Assembly (NCBI GenBank): GCA_013297575.1
Contig: JAAFHO010000032.1
Coordinates: forward strand, 1 to 18,879
Source: Chitinophagales bacterium
GTDB lineage: Bacteria; Bacteroidota; Bacteroidia; Chitinophagales; Saprospiraceae
Length of the DNA: 18,879 bases
Direction: 5' to 3'
The stretch's first letter is position 1. Every line of letters begins with the position of its first letter. The translations under genes and the position numbers were made by a program. Under the pieces are notes generated by a model. That model worked only from the letters and a program-made list of their open reading frames with translations. It searched no databases and was not told where the DNA came from. This document shows, in pieces, positions 1-9,507 of this stretch.

Positions 1-60
1 AATTGTATCTCCTACGCTCGACTCAAAAAAAAAGATCATTCCGAACCGCTATTATGTGAC

Positions 61-75
61 AGACAATTATTGTCT
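61..75. promoter_or_regulatory. 15-bp odd palindrome, possible operator or small hairpin
   Basis: AGACAAT-T-ATTGTCT is a perfect inverted repeat with 7-nt arms around one central base. The symmetry extends to GAC (58-60) and GTC (77-79) if one unpaired C at 76 is allowed. The size and spacing would suit a dimeric DNA-binding protein, but it lies about 280 nt upstream of the suggested promoter and could belong to the gene upstream of the window. It has no T-run of a terminator. Function unknown. Confidence 0.3.
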
Positions 76-107
76 CGTCCAAAACCGGCATCTATACTTC
101 GGCTCTA

Positions 108-143
108 TAAGTTTTATGCAATGAAATCTATGTATAAAACTTA
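108..143. repeat. AT-rich inverted repeat, 10-nt arms
   Basis: TAAGTTTTAT (108-117) and ATAAAACTTA (134-143) are perfect reverse complements around a 16-nt loop. With one GC pair per arm the hairpin would be weak. It may be part of the 3' end of an upstream transcript or chance in AT-rich DNA. Confidence 0.25.
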
Positions 144-317
144 ACAACGCTCAGTATAAAAAATAGACTATTTTACCACAAAAAAGGCTAATTAAAACCC
201 TACCCAATTTTTGGTACGGTTTTTGTACTTAATAGCATTGAAAATCAGTGGACTGGTGGTTTTTACAGGAAAGACGCGGTTTGTTTTGGAAGGGAACGGT
301 TTTAGATTTGCAAAATA

Positions 318-366
318 TTTGCAAATAAAAAGACATGATTTCAAAATATCGTTGTAACCTTGCACC
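318..366 (+). promoter_or_regulatory. Possible Bacteroidota-type promoter for the adhesin gene
   Basis: Bacteroidota primary promoters use a -33 TTTG and a -7 TAnnTTTG element. Two overlapping candidates for the -7 box exist, each with one mismatch: TATCGTTG at 347-354 and TAACCTTG at 355-362, the latter followed by CACC, a run often seen after this box in the phylum. TTTG at 318-321 is 25 nt before the first candidate, slightly wider than usual, and too far from the second. If real, the transcript has a leader of about 320 nt before the chosen ATG at 690. Weak call based on motif matching only. Confidence 0.3.
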
Positions 367-689
367 GTTATTTTTAATCCTATTCTTATTTTAATCCCCT
401 AAATATAGATCTAAATACTTGACTATCAAGCATTTAATTTGTTTTTAGGAATACAGTGGCGGTTGGTGAAGTGTGGTTTCAAAATGGTTTCCCTCTCAAA
501 TTTGGATGCTCGGCAACGGGTGAATTCGGTTATCTGTATATAGATACACGATTCAAATTATACATTTTGAAATTTTTACACATCTTGAAAAAATATTTAT
601 TCTATTACCAACCCAATTCGATTTCTATGAAGGATACTCAACCCTTCTTTACTCTATCCCATATTCATTTTTCACAAATTTTTTTATCC

Positions 690-3600
690 ATGAACGTATT
701 TAGTTACTCACGCCAACTGGCGCAGGGGATGCTGGTATTGCTATTCACATTGGCCACTGTGGTCGGGCTGAATGCACAAGCCTGTACACTTTCGCCTTTG
801 GCTCCGTTTGCTCCCGTCCCAACATTTGATTTGCCACTTAGCGCAACACCGTTGGTGCCATTGATGGGAGTCCCTACAGCAAATGCGACGTTTAATGCAA
901 ATGTTGCTTCTGCCTATTTTCAGTCCGACTGTAGTTTTACACCATTAACTTTTAGGATTTATACATCTGCAGTTGGTGGTGCGTCTGTCGCTTCTGAATC
1001 ATTTCAATGCGCCAATGTAGGCCCTTATATTAGCCGCTGGGTGACCACTGTAGGGATTTTCTTAACAGAAAGCCCAAGAAGGGAAGTTCAGTTTCGGGTA
1101 GTAGATGTTACAAATCCTTCATTCCCCGTAATGCCACCTGTCACTACCAATACTGGAGTAGGTGCTACAACATGTGGTGTTGTCGTTAATGGCATTAATG
1201 CCAATCCATCCGACAACTGTACTATACCCAAATTAACTTGGGCAATTACAGGAGCAACAACCTTGAATAGTGCTGCAACAGGCATCAACCAAGCGAGTGG
1301 TACTGTGTTTAATGTAGGTGTTTCTACTGTAACTTATACTGCAACAGATGCTTCTGGCAATACTGGTACCACTTCATTCACTGTAACAGTAAGTGATAAT
1401 ACTGTTCCCGTAATTACCTGCCCTGCTACACCGATCAACCGCTCTACGGATGCGGGTATTTGTACTTATACCTATACTAATAGTGATCCGTTGGCTACTG
1501 CCACTGATAATTGCCCAAATACCTTTACTTTCGCCTACACCTTGTCAGGTGCTACCACTGCTGGACCACTATCAACGCTGGTTGGACAAGTTTTTAACTT
1601 GGGTACAACTAATATTAGTGTAACTGCTACTGCCGCTAACGGTGTGGCACCACTTACAACAGCACCTTGTCTCTTTAGTGTTGTGGTTGCTGATAATCAA
1701 CCGCCAGCCATAGGAACAGCTCCGGGTAACCTTACCCTATATACCAGTGACAATGTAAATACACCACTAAACCTTTGTGATGCCGACACTACATGGACGC
1801 ATCCAACAGTTTCGGATAACTGCAGTGTATCTAGTCGTACTATCGCATTAAGCGGTGCTACTTCGTTACCTGCTGCTGCATTTACTTCGGCTGCTACTGC
1901 TTCTTTTGTCTTTAATTTAGGCGTAACAACGGTAACTTACCTAGCTACAGATGTTAACGGCCTTACTTCAACTAAAACATTTACGGTAACAGTATTGGAC
2001 AATGCGCCTCCAAGCGTTACTGCATCCAATCAGGTTTTTAATGCCGTTGTCAATATCAATACTTGCGATAAAGACATTACTTGGACACGTCCATCACTGG
2101 GTGCGCCACAGGATTGTGGTCCGGTGACCATGACAGAGACCTTTATTTCTGGCCCAAATCCAAATGTATTAACTGGTTTACTTCCATTTAATACAGCAAC
2201 TGGTGGCGGCGTAGCCAATACCAATTTCCCTGCTGGTACTACGGTAATACGTTATTCTTGGGTAGATAATTCCCCCGCTTCTGCCGATTTTTCGGTATTA
2301 TATACTTTTAACGTAACTGAAAGTGTACTTCCAGTTGCAGCATGTCAAAATATCAGCCTTAACTTGGATGCCAATGGTACGGCTACAATGTTGGCCTCGG
2401 CTGCGGATAATGGTTCTTCTGATAACTGCCCTGCATGGACAGTAGCAGTGACTGCTCCAAACGGATCTCCTGTTCCAATGTCTGGCAATATCACTTTTGA
2501 TTGTGGCGATTTGGTAGGACAACCACTCGCAGGCTGGCCTTATACTTTAACAGTTACAGATGCCAGCAACAACACAAACTCAACAACTTGTACCGTAAAG
2601 ATTATTGACAATGCAAAGCCATTATTGACTTGCCCTGCTAATCTTACCGTATCTACGGGTACAGCCAGCTGTCTCGGCAATATTGGTACTGCTGGTGATT
2701 TGGCTTTAGGAGTTTTCCCAAATGCTGGTAAATACGACGATAATTGCGATATAACAAGCATTGTTATTGCTGGTAATAATTCAGTTGACCTGAATGGCGC
2801 AAGTGCGGGTACATCTCCACTAACATTTACAGGTACCAATCCATCGGTTTCTCTTTCTGGCGCCCAATTTGGTGTAGGAACGACCAACTTGACCTATACC
2901 ATTACTGACCAAAGCGGTAACGTGGAGGTATGTAACTTTATCGTTGTAGTAAAGGATAATGTAGCACCCGTAGCCACAGGTTGCCCTTCTGGCCCTGTTA
3001 ATGTACAAATTAATACGGTTTCTTGCTCATTTATTCCAACAACACCACTATGGAATGTTACATTTGCTGATCCAGGTGCATGTTCATTGCCTGTAAGCGT
3101 TGTTACAACAGGCGGCACACCTACAAGCCCGTTCCCACAAGGCGAGAACCCAATCACGATCACTGCAACGGATGCTTCTGGTAATGTTACGGTTTGTAGT
3201 TTTATTGTTGATGTAGCCGATTTTATCGCTCCTGATGCAAAATGTAAAACAGCAATAGTAAACCTAAGCACGCCAACATCTTTGACACCGGCTCAGGTGA
3301 ACAATAACAGTACGGACAATTGTACGTTGCTCAATCCAACCAACCCAAGTCATTTTGCTTTGTTTGCTTTGGACGGCCTTTCTCCGCTTACTTTTACCTG
3401 CACAGACGTACCTTCTAAAAAAGTAGTTTTGAAGGTAACAGACAGAGACAACAATTCTGATACTTGCCAAGTAAACATTACTGTGGTGGACAATATTTTG
3501 CCTATTTGCGCTACTCAAAACATTACACGCCAATTGAGTGCAACCAATCCAGGTTCAGTAACTGTTTTGGCGAGTGAAATTGATAATAGTAGCAGTGACA

Positions 3601-6600
3601 ACTGTGGTTTGGCTGTAACCAATCCATTCCAAATCAGTTTGAACACACCTGTTTCATTCCAAAATAATGTGACATTCACTTGTGCTCAAAAAGGTGCAAA
3701 TGCTGTTTTTTTAAGGGTAACCGACAAAAACGGAAATACATCCTCTTGCGCAGCAACCGTTACTATTCAGGATGTTACACCACCAGTAGTATTAACATCA
3801 CCTGCGGCAATTACAGTCAATTGTGACGTAGTAAGTGCTTTCCCAACTGTAGCGGCTTATGTAGCGACTTTACCTGATGCCACTTTTGGTGATAATTGTG
3901 TAGTAGCAACCATTAATGAGACCTTCACGACAGCAGTTGGTACTTGTCCAAATGCATTCACGATCACACGTACATGGACTGCATCTGACACGAACACACC
4001 AGCATTGACCGTTCAAGCGGTTCAAATCGTTGTTGTGCAGGATATCACCAAACCAGTAATTACAACACCGATAATTGCCGAAACACTTAATTTGAGTAGT
4101 TATTCAGTTTGCAAACCAGTAAAAAATTACACCGCTACCGTAACGGATAACTGTTCCGTTGGTAACACAACGACTTGGTCGGTGGAATACGCAAACAATA
4201 CAAACCCAACAGGCGCTGATGAGCAAGGTACAGGTACAACAACAGCCATTACTGCTGGATTTGCCACTGGTATCAATGTGATTACCTTTACATCTACCGA
4301 TCAATGTGGTAACTCTACCTCAAAAACCATTACAGTAACGGTAGTTGACGATGTGAAACCAGTATTTGCCTCTTATAATCAACCATTTACGACGACAACA
4401 TACTGCGGTAAAGCATTTACTTACGATAATACGGCAGGTATTTGTGGTTATACGTTCCAATGGGTACGCCCTTGGAACGGTGATATTACAGATTGCAGTA
4501 GTTTTTCGTTTAGCCCTGAAAGTATCATCGCTGTAACACAAACTGGTAACCAAAATTTATCTGTAAATCCAGTCTTTACTTGGGATGTAACTAATTCATT
4601 CACAGAATTAGTAGCACTTTCCTTGACATTGCCAGTGGGTACAACTACATTTACGTATAAAGCAACTGACGCTGCAATGAACACACAAACTTGTTCATTT
4701 ACAGTTAAGGTAAACGATGTACAGTCACCAACCCTTACTGGTTCGACTACAGCACTGCTCAATTCAATTTGCCCAACACAGCAAGTACCAGACTATACTG
4801 GCCTTGTTAATGTAATGGACAACTGTCCACAAAATGTAACATTAACGCAGTCTATTTTGTCTCCAGTAGCGGGGTCTTGGACACCAGCAACAACAATTGC
4901 TAACGTTTTTGGCGCCAACCCAATTCTGGATAATAGCACATTTGTCGTACGCATTACGGCAAATGACGGTGTAAACCCTCCTTTCAACCGCGATATTACG
5001 GTAACATTGGATGATAATACTGCACCAATTCCAACGCTAGGCTCTCTAGCACCAGATACATCATTGTGTGGTTATATTATTTTGGACGCACCAACAGCCA
5101 ATCCAAACTGTACTGCGGGTAATGTGATCTATGGTACTCCAGGTGGTATTTTTAGTTCAATTCCTGCACCAGGTTTCCCATTGGTGAACGGACAAGTAAC
5201 GCATTATCGCGTTGATCTTCCACCAAGTTTTGGTTGTACACCATTCACGATTACTTGGACTTACAACGATGGCAATAACAACACATCTAGCCAACCACAG
5301 CAAGTGCTGCTTTGTCCAGATGTGACGGCTCCTGTTGCAAAATGTAAAACAAGTCCAATCAGTATTACGTTATCGCCGATTACAAAGAGTGCAACATTGA
5401 CCACAATGATGGTGGATAATGCTAGTTTTGATCCAAATAATTGTAATCCGTTTACGCTTTCTTTGAGCAAAACTAATTTCACTTGTGCCGATGTATCACC
5501 AAACAATACGGGTGCGACAACAGTAACAATGACTGCATCTCAAACTGTAAATACAGTAGTTTTGTCTTCTCAATGTACAGTGCAAGTAAAGGTAATTGAT
5601 AACACGCCACCAGTATTTGTAGCAACCTCATTACCCGCTAATGTTACGGTGGATACCTGCTCAATAGGCTATGTTTTGCCTGCTGTTCCTACGGTTACTG
5701 CGGTGGACAGTTGCTCTGCTGTTGTAAGTTTTGTACAGTCGTCAACACAAGGCACAAGTGGTGCTTCAAAGTACAATTATGTGGTAACACGCACTTGGAC
5801 TGCTACTGACGTATTTGGAAATACGGCTACAGCATCGCGGACAATTACCATTCGCGACGTGAAAAAGCCTGAATTTACATTACCTTCAGCAGCTAATTTG
5901 ATGTTCAGTACTGCTCCAGTAACTACGACTTGCGATGCAGCGACAACTCTTAATATTGCTAATATCATCAGTGATTGCGCACCAGATAATGAATTGACAA
6001 TCAATGTTAGTCCAGCGTATTTCAGTTTGACAGATTTAAATGAAACATTAGCGGTAGGTTCACATGTGATTACGCTCACAGCAACGGATCCAAGCGGTAA
6101 TTCTGCTACTGCGTCTTTGACTATTGTTGTAAAAGATGCGACAAAACCTGCTGCTTCATGTATCAACGGTATTTCCGTAGCCTTGAACGCCAATGGTCAA
6201 GCGATTGTTACACCTAATTTGATCAACAATCAAAGCAGTGATAATTGCACCAATACCCCCATTACTTTCCAAATTCAAGAATTGGAAGGCCTAAATGGTG
6301 ATACGATTGGTAATCCTGCTGCACAATTGATATTTGGTTGCAGTGATGCCGATAATGATACCAAGTACCCGATTATCCTTTGGGTAAAAGACGCTGCTGG
6401 TAACTTTAATTTCTGCGAGACCAACGTTGTCATTCAAGATAATGTAGCACCAGTACTTACCTGCCCAGCTAACCTTTCTGTAAGTTGCGAAACCATTGCA
6501 ACTGCAAACTTGGGTGCTGCCACAGCAGTTGATAATTGTAATAATAATACAGTGGGTGGTGTTACCTATCCAGTAGTTACTGTTACGCCATCTATCACAG

Positions 6601-9494
6601 GAACTTACCTTTGCCAAGGCATCACACGTACTTTCAAAGCAGTGGATTTGGCTGGTAATTCAGCAACTTGTACACAGGTCATTACAGTTACGGATACTAA
6701 GCCTCCTGTATTTACAGTGAAGCCACCTAGCGATACTATTGCTTGTAATGATCCACAACTCAATCTACAACCAGTACTGTCTGATAATTGCACACCTAAA
6801 GATAGTATCAAAGTAGTATTGACAGAGGTTTCTACCAAAACGGCTACTGGCTGTACTAAATACAACTATACCACTACGCGTACATGGGTAGCAACCGACA
6901 AGTGTGGCAACTCCAGCACACATACTCAAGTACTTAAAATCGAAGATAAAACTGGCCCTAAATTTACAGGCATGCCAGATACGATTAATGTATTGACGGC
7001 TAATTTCCCAGTATCGACCAATTGTTCAGCCCCTGTTACCTTAAACGCTGCACAATTCTTTGACGAATGTGCATTGCTCACAGAGTGTACAATTAATTCG
7101 ATTACCTTCTCCCCTACTTTCTTGCCTTCTATTACCCCAACGGTATTGAATGTGAGCGGTAACTATCCAGTAGGTACAACCAAAGTATTCTTTACGGTGA
7201 CGGATCCTTGCGGTAATATTGGAAAAGACTCTGTAACCATTATCGTAAAAGACAACAGCACGCCTGTTGCCAAATGTGATAATATTTCAGTAGTATTGAG
7301 CAATAACGGTCAAGCAACGATTACTCCACTCGATATCGACAACAACAGTTTTGACAACTGTGGTCTCGCATTAGTAGGCGGTTTATCATTGGATAAAACA
7401 CAATTTGATTGCGAAGATCTCGGTGCAAATGTCGTTGTGCTTACAGCAAAAGATATTTATGGTAATGTAAATACTTGCCAAGCAACGGTAACCGTAACAG
7501 CAGGTGCAAACTCAGGCTTCAACCTAGTAACAACTGTAGTAACACCCACATATTTTGGTGCTACAAATGGTTCAGCAACAGCAGCAGCAACAGGCGGTTC
7601 CAATAACTTCTCTTATGCATGGAACACTGGTGCTACCACCGCAACGCTTTCGGGTGTTGCAGCGGGTACTTATACAGTAGCCGTAAGCGACCAATTTAGC
7701 GGTTGCCAGAAATTGGCTACAGTTATTGTACCAGAAGGACCAAAAGTGAAATTCTCCGTAGGCAGTGCATCAGGTGCTCAAAATACGATTGTTAAAGTAC
7801 CTGTAACAGTGGATAATTTCCAACAAATTTCAGGGTTTACCTTTACAATCAACGTACCTACCACAGCAGTAGGCGCACCAGTGACCCCAATCGCATTAAC
7901 AAATATCAACCCATTATTGGGAACTGGTTTGAATGCTAGTGTCAATGGTAATGTAGTGAGCGTCCTATATTTGAACGGCACAGGTAGCAATGTTAACCTT
8001 CCACAAGGTTCACTCTTGTTCAACCTTTGCATCAAACTCAGCAATGGCCCATTGGGTACTTCAAGCCCAGTAAATATCGAAAATGCACCAGTTCAGTTCC
8101 AGGTATTGCGTGGCACTACGATAGTTCCAGCAGATCAAATGAACGGTTCAGTTCAGATTACACAAGGCTTGAACGAGTACGATATCAAAGGTGATATTAA
8201 TCCTTGGCAAAGCCCAACTACAGGTATTCCAAACGTAACGGTAACTACTACTGGCCCAACGCCAGCACTTACACCGTTCCCAACAACTACTTTGGGTATC
8301 TACCAATTTGATAATATCGTAGCGAATACCAATACAACAACCAGTGCTGTGAAAAAACAGTCTGGTAACAACAAAATTGATATTATCGACCAAGGTTTGT
8401 TATTGAAGCATATCTTTGCAACTGCGACTAGTCCATCACCATTGACCTCTCCTTACCAGCGTGTAGCGGCAGATGTTAACTTTGATGGTCAAATCAATAT
8501 CATCGACTTTGCTTTGATCCAACGCTTGTTGTTGGGTACAGTACAAAATTTGGAAGGTACAGCGGCCAAAGATTGGGTGTTTATTCCTAAATCTTATACG
8601 TTCCCAACCACTACTACAGCACCATTCCCAAATCCAGTATATGCTGCACTTCCAGTATTCCCGCAAACAATTGGCCATACGCCATTGTTCCAGGATCAAT
8701 TGGATGACGATTTTGTAGGTGTTCGCATGGGTGACTTAAATGGTGATGCACCATTGAACCTTGGCCCGATTGATATAACAGATCGCAATGATGAAACGTT
8801 GAAATTACGTTTGCAGGATCGTACGATCAAAGCAGGCGAAACAGTTCAATTGGCCTTTAAAGCAAAAGATTTTGTAAACCAAAACGGTTTCCAGTTGACC
8901 TTTGCTTTTGATCCAAATGCACTCGAACTACAAGAAATCCAACCAGGTACAGTGCCAGGTTTGGATGCCGATGCTAACTTTGGTACAACATTGTTGAGTG
9001 AAGGTTTCTTGAGTACAGCATGGACTAATTTTGATGCAGTGACTATTGCGGATGATGAAACATTGTTTACCTTAGTATTCAAAGCGACAACATCTGTAAA
9101 TGCGCTTTCACAAGCATTAAACGTATCCAACGAAATTGTGAACCCAATGGCAGTACAAGCCGATGGCACAGTCCAAAACGTTGAAATTGAATACGTTAGC
9201 GCAGTATCTTCTACTGGAACGGTAATCAACCAAGATGTTGTGTTGTACCAAAACCAGCCGAATCCATTTGTAGCACAAACAACCATTGGTTTCCGTTTGC
9301 CTGCTAATGACCGCTGCGCAGTTCGCATTTATGCTTCTAATGGCCGTTTGGTGAAAACCATTGTCGGCAATTTTGAAAAGGGTTATAACGCTATCCAATT
9401 GCAGAATAACGACCTCGGTGGTGCAGGAGTTTACTACTACGAACTCACTACCCCATCGTTCAGCGACCGCAAGAAGATGGTTTTGATTGACTAA
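690..9494 (+). CDS. Giant secreted HYR-repeat adhesin with SprB repeat, cohesin/dockerin modules and type A T9SS C-terminal domain
   Basis: A 2934-residue cell-surface or extracellular protein. The ATG at 690 is chosen because it directly precedes a good signal peptide (residues 1-31; hydrophobic core MLVLLFTLATVVGL, cleavage near LNAQA). The frame stays open to GTG 456 and ATG 627, which would only add a non-signal extension. Domains (residue 1 = nt 690): N-terminal region to about 158; about 22 HYR-like Ig modules, 159-2270, separated by 21 D-x-x-x-P boundaries and carrying DNC and ATDASGN-type motifs; one SprB repeat, 2277-2347; cohesin-like, 2351-2492; type I dockerin-like, 2562-2616 (AADVNFDGQINIID); a trailing FVGVRMGDLNGD segment; second cohesin-like, 2704-2836; type A sorting domain, 2852-2934 (begins LYQNQPNPF, ends KKMVLID). 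Type A domains direct export through T9SS and usually covalent attachment to surface lipopolysaccharide. No catalytic domain is visible, so an adhesive or structural stalk is inferred. Many paired cysteines suggest disulphides. Confidence 0.92.
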   Translation: MNVFSYSRQLAQGMLVLLFTLATVVGLNAQACTLSPLAPFAPVPTFDLPLSATPLVPLMGVPTANATFNANVASAYFQSDCSFTPLTFRIYTSAVGGASVASESFQCANVGPYISRWVTTVGIFLTESPRREVQFRVVDVTNPSFPVMPPVTTNTGVGATTCGVVVNGINANPSDNCTIPKLTWAITGATTLNSAATGINQASGTVFNVGVSTVTYTATDASGNTGTTSFTVTVSDNTVPVITCPATPINRSTDAGICTYTYTNSDPLATATDNCPNTFTFAYTLSGATTAGPLSTLVGQVFNLGTTNISVTATAANGVAPLTTAPCLFSVVVADNQPPAIGTAPGNLTLYTSDNVNTPLNLCDADTTWTHPTVSDNCSVSSRTIALSGATSLPAAAFTSAATASFVFNLGVTTVTYLATDVNGLTSTKTFTVTVLDNAPPSVTASNQVFNAVVNINTCDKDITWTRPSLGAPQDCGPVTMTETFISGPNPNVLTGLLPFNTATGGGVANTNFPAGTTVIRYSWVDNSPASADFSVLYTFNVTESVLPVAACQNISLNLDANGTATMLASAADNGSSDNCPAWTVAVTAPNGSPVPMSGNITFDCGDLVGQPLAGWPYTLTVTDASNNTNSTTCTVKIIDNAKPLLTCPANLTVSTGTASCLGNIGTAGDLALGVFPNAGKYDDNCDITSIVIAGNNSVDLNGASAGTSPLTFTGTNPSVSLSGAQFGVGTTNLTYTITDQSGNVEVCNFIVVVKDNVAPVATGCPSGPVNVQINTVSCSFIPTTPLWNVTFADPGACSLPVSVVTTGGTPTSPFPQGENPITITATDASGNVTVCSFIVDVADFIAPDAKCKTAIVNLSTPTSLTPAQVNNNSTDNCTLLNPTNPSHFALFALDGLSPLTFTCTDVPSKKVVLKVTDRDNNSDTCQVNITVVDNILPICATQNITRQLSATNPGSVTVLASEIDNSSSDNCGLAVTNPFQISLNTPVSFQNNVTFTCAQKGANAVFLRVTDKNGNTSSCAATVTIQDVTPPVVLTSPAAITVNCDVVSAFPTVAAYVATLPDATFGDNCVVATINETFTTAVGTCPNAFTITRTWTASDTNTPALTVQAVQIVVVQDITKPVITTPIIAETLNLSSYSVCKPVKNYTATVTDNCSVGNTTTWSVEYANNTNPTGADEQGTGTTTAITAGFATGINVITFTSTDQCGNSTSKTITVTVVDDVKPVFASYNQPFTTTTYCGKAFTYDNTAGICGYTFQWVRPWNGDITDCSSFSFSPESIIAVTQTGNQNLSVNPVFTWDVTNSFTELVALSLTLPVGTTTFTYKATDAAMNTQTCSFTVKVNDVQSPTLTGSTTALLNSICPTQQVPDYTGLVNVMDNCPQNVTLTQSILSPVAGSWTPATTIANVFGANPILDNSTFVVRITANDGVNPPFNRDITVTLDDNTAPIPTLGSLAPDTSLCGYIILDAPTANPNCTAGNVIYGTPGGIFSSIPAPGFPLVNGQVTHYRVDLPPSFGCTPFTITWTYNDGNNNTSSQPQQVLLCPDVTAPVAKCKTSPISITLSPITKSATLTTMMVDNASFDPNNCNPFTLSLSKTNFTCADVSPNNTGATTVTMTASQTVNTVVLSSQCTVQVKVIDNTPPVFVATSLPANVTVDTCSIGYVLPAVPTVTAVDSCSAVVSFVQSSTQGTSGASKYNYVVTRTWTATDVFGNTATASRTITIRDVKKPEFTLPSAANLMFSTAPVTTTCDAATTLNIANIISDCAPDNELTINVSPAYFSLTDLNETLAVGSHVITLTATDPSGNSATASLTIVVKDATKPAASCINGISVALNANGQAIVTPNLINNQSSDNCTNTPITFQIQELEGLNGDTIGNPAAQLIFGCSDADNDTKYPIILWVKDAAGNFNFCETNVVIQDNVAPVLTCPANLSVSCETIATANLGAATAVDNCNNNTVGGVTYPVVTVTPSITGTYLCQGITRTFKAVDLAGNSATCTQVITVTDTKPPVFTVKPPSDTIACNDPQLNLQPVLSDNCTPKDSIKVVLTEVSTKTATGCTKYNYTTTRTWVATDKCGNSSTHTQVLKIEDKTGPKFTGMPDTINVLTANFPVSTNCSAPVTLNAAQFFDECALLTECTINSITFSPTFLPSITPTVLNVSGNYPVGTTKVFFTVTDPCGNIGKDSVTIIVKDNSTPVAKCDNISVVLSNNGQATITPLDIDNNSFDNCGLALVGGLSLDKTQFDCEDLGANVVVLTAKDIYGNVNTCQATVTVTAGANSGFNLVTTVVTPTYFGATNGSATAAATGGSNNFSYAWNTGATTATLSGVAAGTYTVAVSDQFSGCQKLATVIVPEGPKVKFSVGSASGAQNTIVKVPVTVDNFQQISGFTFTINVPTTAVGAPVTPIALTNINPLLGTGLNASVNGNVVSVLYLNGTGSNVNLPQGSLLFNLCIKLSNGPLGTSSPVNIENAPVQFQVLRGTTIVPADQMNGSVQITQGLNEYDIKGDINPWQSPTTGIPNVTVTTTGPTPALTPFPTTTLGIYQFDNIVANTNTTTSAVKKQSGNNKIDIIDQGLLLKHIFATATSPSPLTSPYQRVAADVNFDGQINIIDFALIQRLLLGTVQNLEGTAAKDWVFIPKSYTFPTTTTAPFPNPVYAALPVFPQTIGHTPLFQDQLDDDFVGVRMGDLNGDAPLNLGPIDITDRNDETLKLRLQDRTIKAGETVQLAFKAKDFVNQNGFQLTFAFDPNALELQEIQPGTVPGLDADANFGTTLLSEGFLSTAWTNFDAVTIADDETLFTLVFKATTSVNALSQALNVSNEIVNPMAVQADGTVQNVEIEYVSAVSSTGTVINQDVVLYQNQPNPFVAQTTIGFRLPANDRCAVRIYASNGRLVKTIVGNFEKGYNAIQLQNNDLGGAGVYYYELTTPSFSDRKKMVLID
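1165..7499 (+). repeat. Array of about 22 tandem HYR-type modules within the giant adhesin
   Basis: Twenty-one module junctions of the form D-[NVTFDIK]-x-x-P or close variants (first DNTVP at 1395, last DNSTP at 7251) divide the region into units averaging about 98 residues. Most are canonical HYR (Ig-fold) modules with a DNC motif and a closing YTATDxxGN...FTVTVxD strand. Six are a distinct class opening with a C-x-x-x-I/V-x-L stretch, followed by (N/D)N-x-S-x-D-x-C and lacking the usual CP start: near 2319, 3219, 3489, 5319, 6135 and 7251. Others (for example near 3774, 6440 and 6697) resemble the TRTWTATD subclass. The units are divergent in DNA sequence, so the array looks old. Confidence 0.85.
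7740..9195 (+). other. Cohesin-like / dockerin / cohesin-like block of the giant adhesin
   Basis: The block begins with a cohesin-like beta domain (7740-8166: V-K-F-S-V-G-S with a V-P-V-T-V-D-N-F strand). Next comes a short linker opening with DIKGDINP that may be a degenerate regulatory-like beta domain. The dockerin pair follows (8373-8537): the first half reads KIDIIDQGLLLKHI, the second DVNFDGQINIIDFALIQRLLLG with calcium-loop residues D-N-D-G-I-N-D. Then comes an FVGVRMGDLNGD tail (about 8717-8750) and a second cohesin-like domain (8799-9195). This order is one I associate with large secreted proteins of Saprospiraceae. Whether the dockerin binds a cohesin in cis or in trans is not shown by the sequence. 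Confidence 0.7.
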
Positions 9495-9507
9495 TTCATC
9501 CTCCCTT

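Larger units (their letters stand above)
1..689. other. AT-rich non-coding region upstream of the giant adhesin gene
   Basis: No convincing gene is visible here on either strand. The stretch is AT-rich with A and T runs, unlike the coding DNA that follows. It holds a 15-bp odd palindrome (61-75), a weak AT-only inverted repeat (108-143) and a possible promoter (about 318-366). An open frame in phase with the adhesin runs back to a GTG at 456. Its translation over 456-689 (aromatic- and Lys-rich, no recognisable domain) looks like translated leader rather than protein. The end of whatever gene lies upstream of the window is not recognisable. Confidence 0.6.

Noticed and set aside
456..689. GTG 456 or ATG 627 as the start of the giant adhesin
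   Set aside because: The extra N-terminal residues contain no domain and would bury the signal peptide; ATG 690 begins a normal signal peptide. It cannot be fully excluded without mapping.
1165..7499. Regularly spaced repeats as a possible CRISPR array
   Set aside because: The periodicity is protein-level (about 98 codons) with divergent DNA; there are no short identical repeats with unique spacers.
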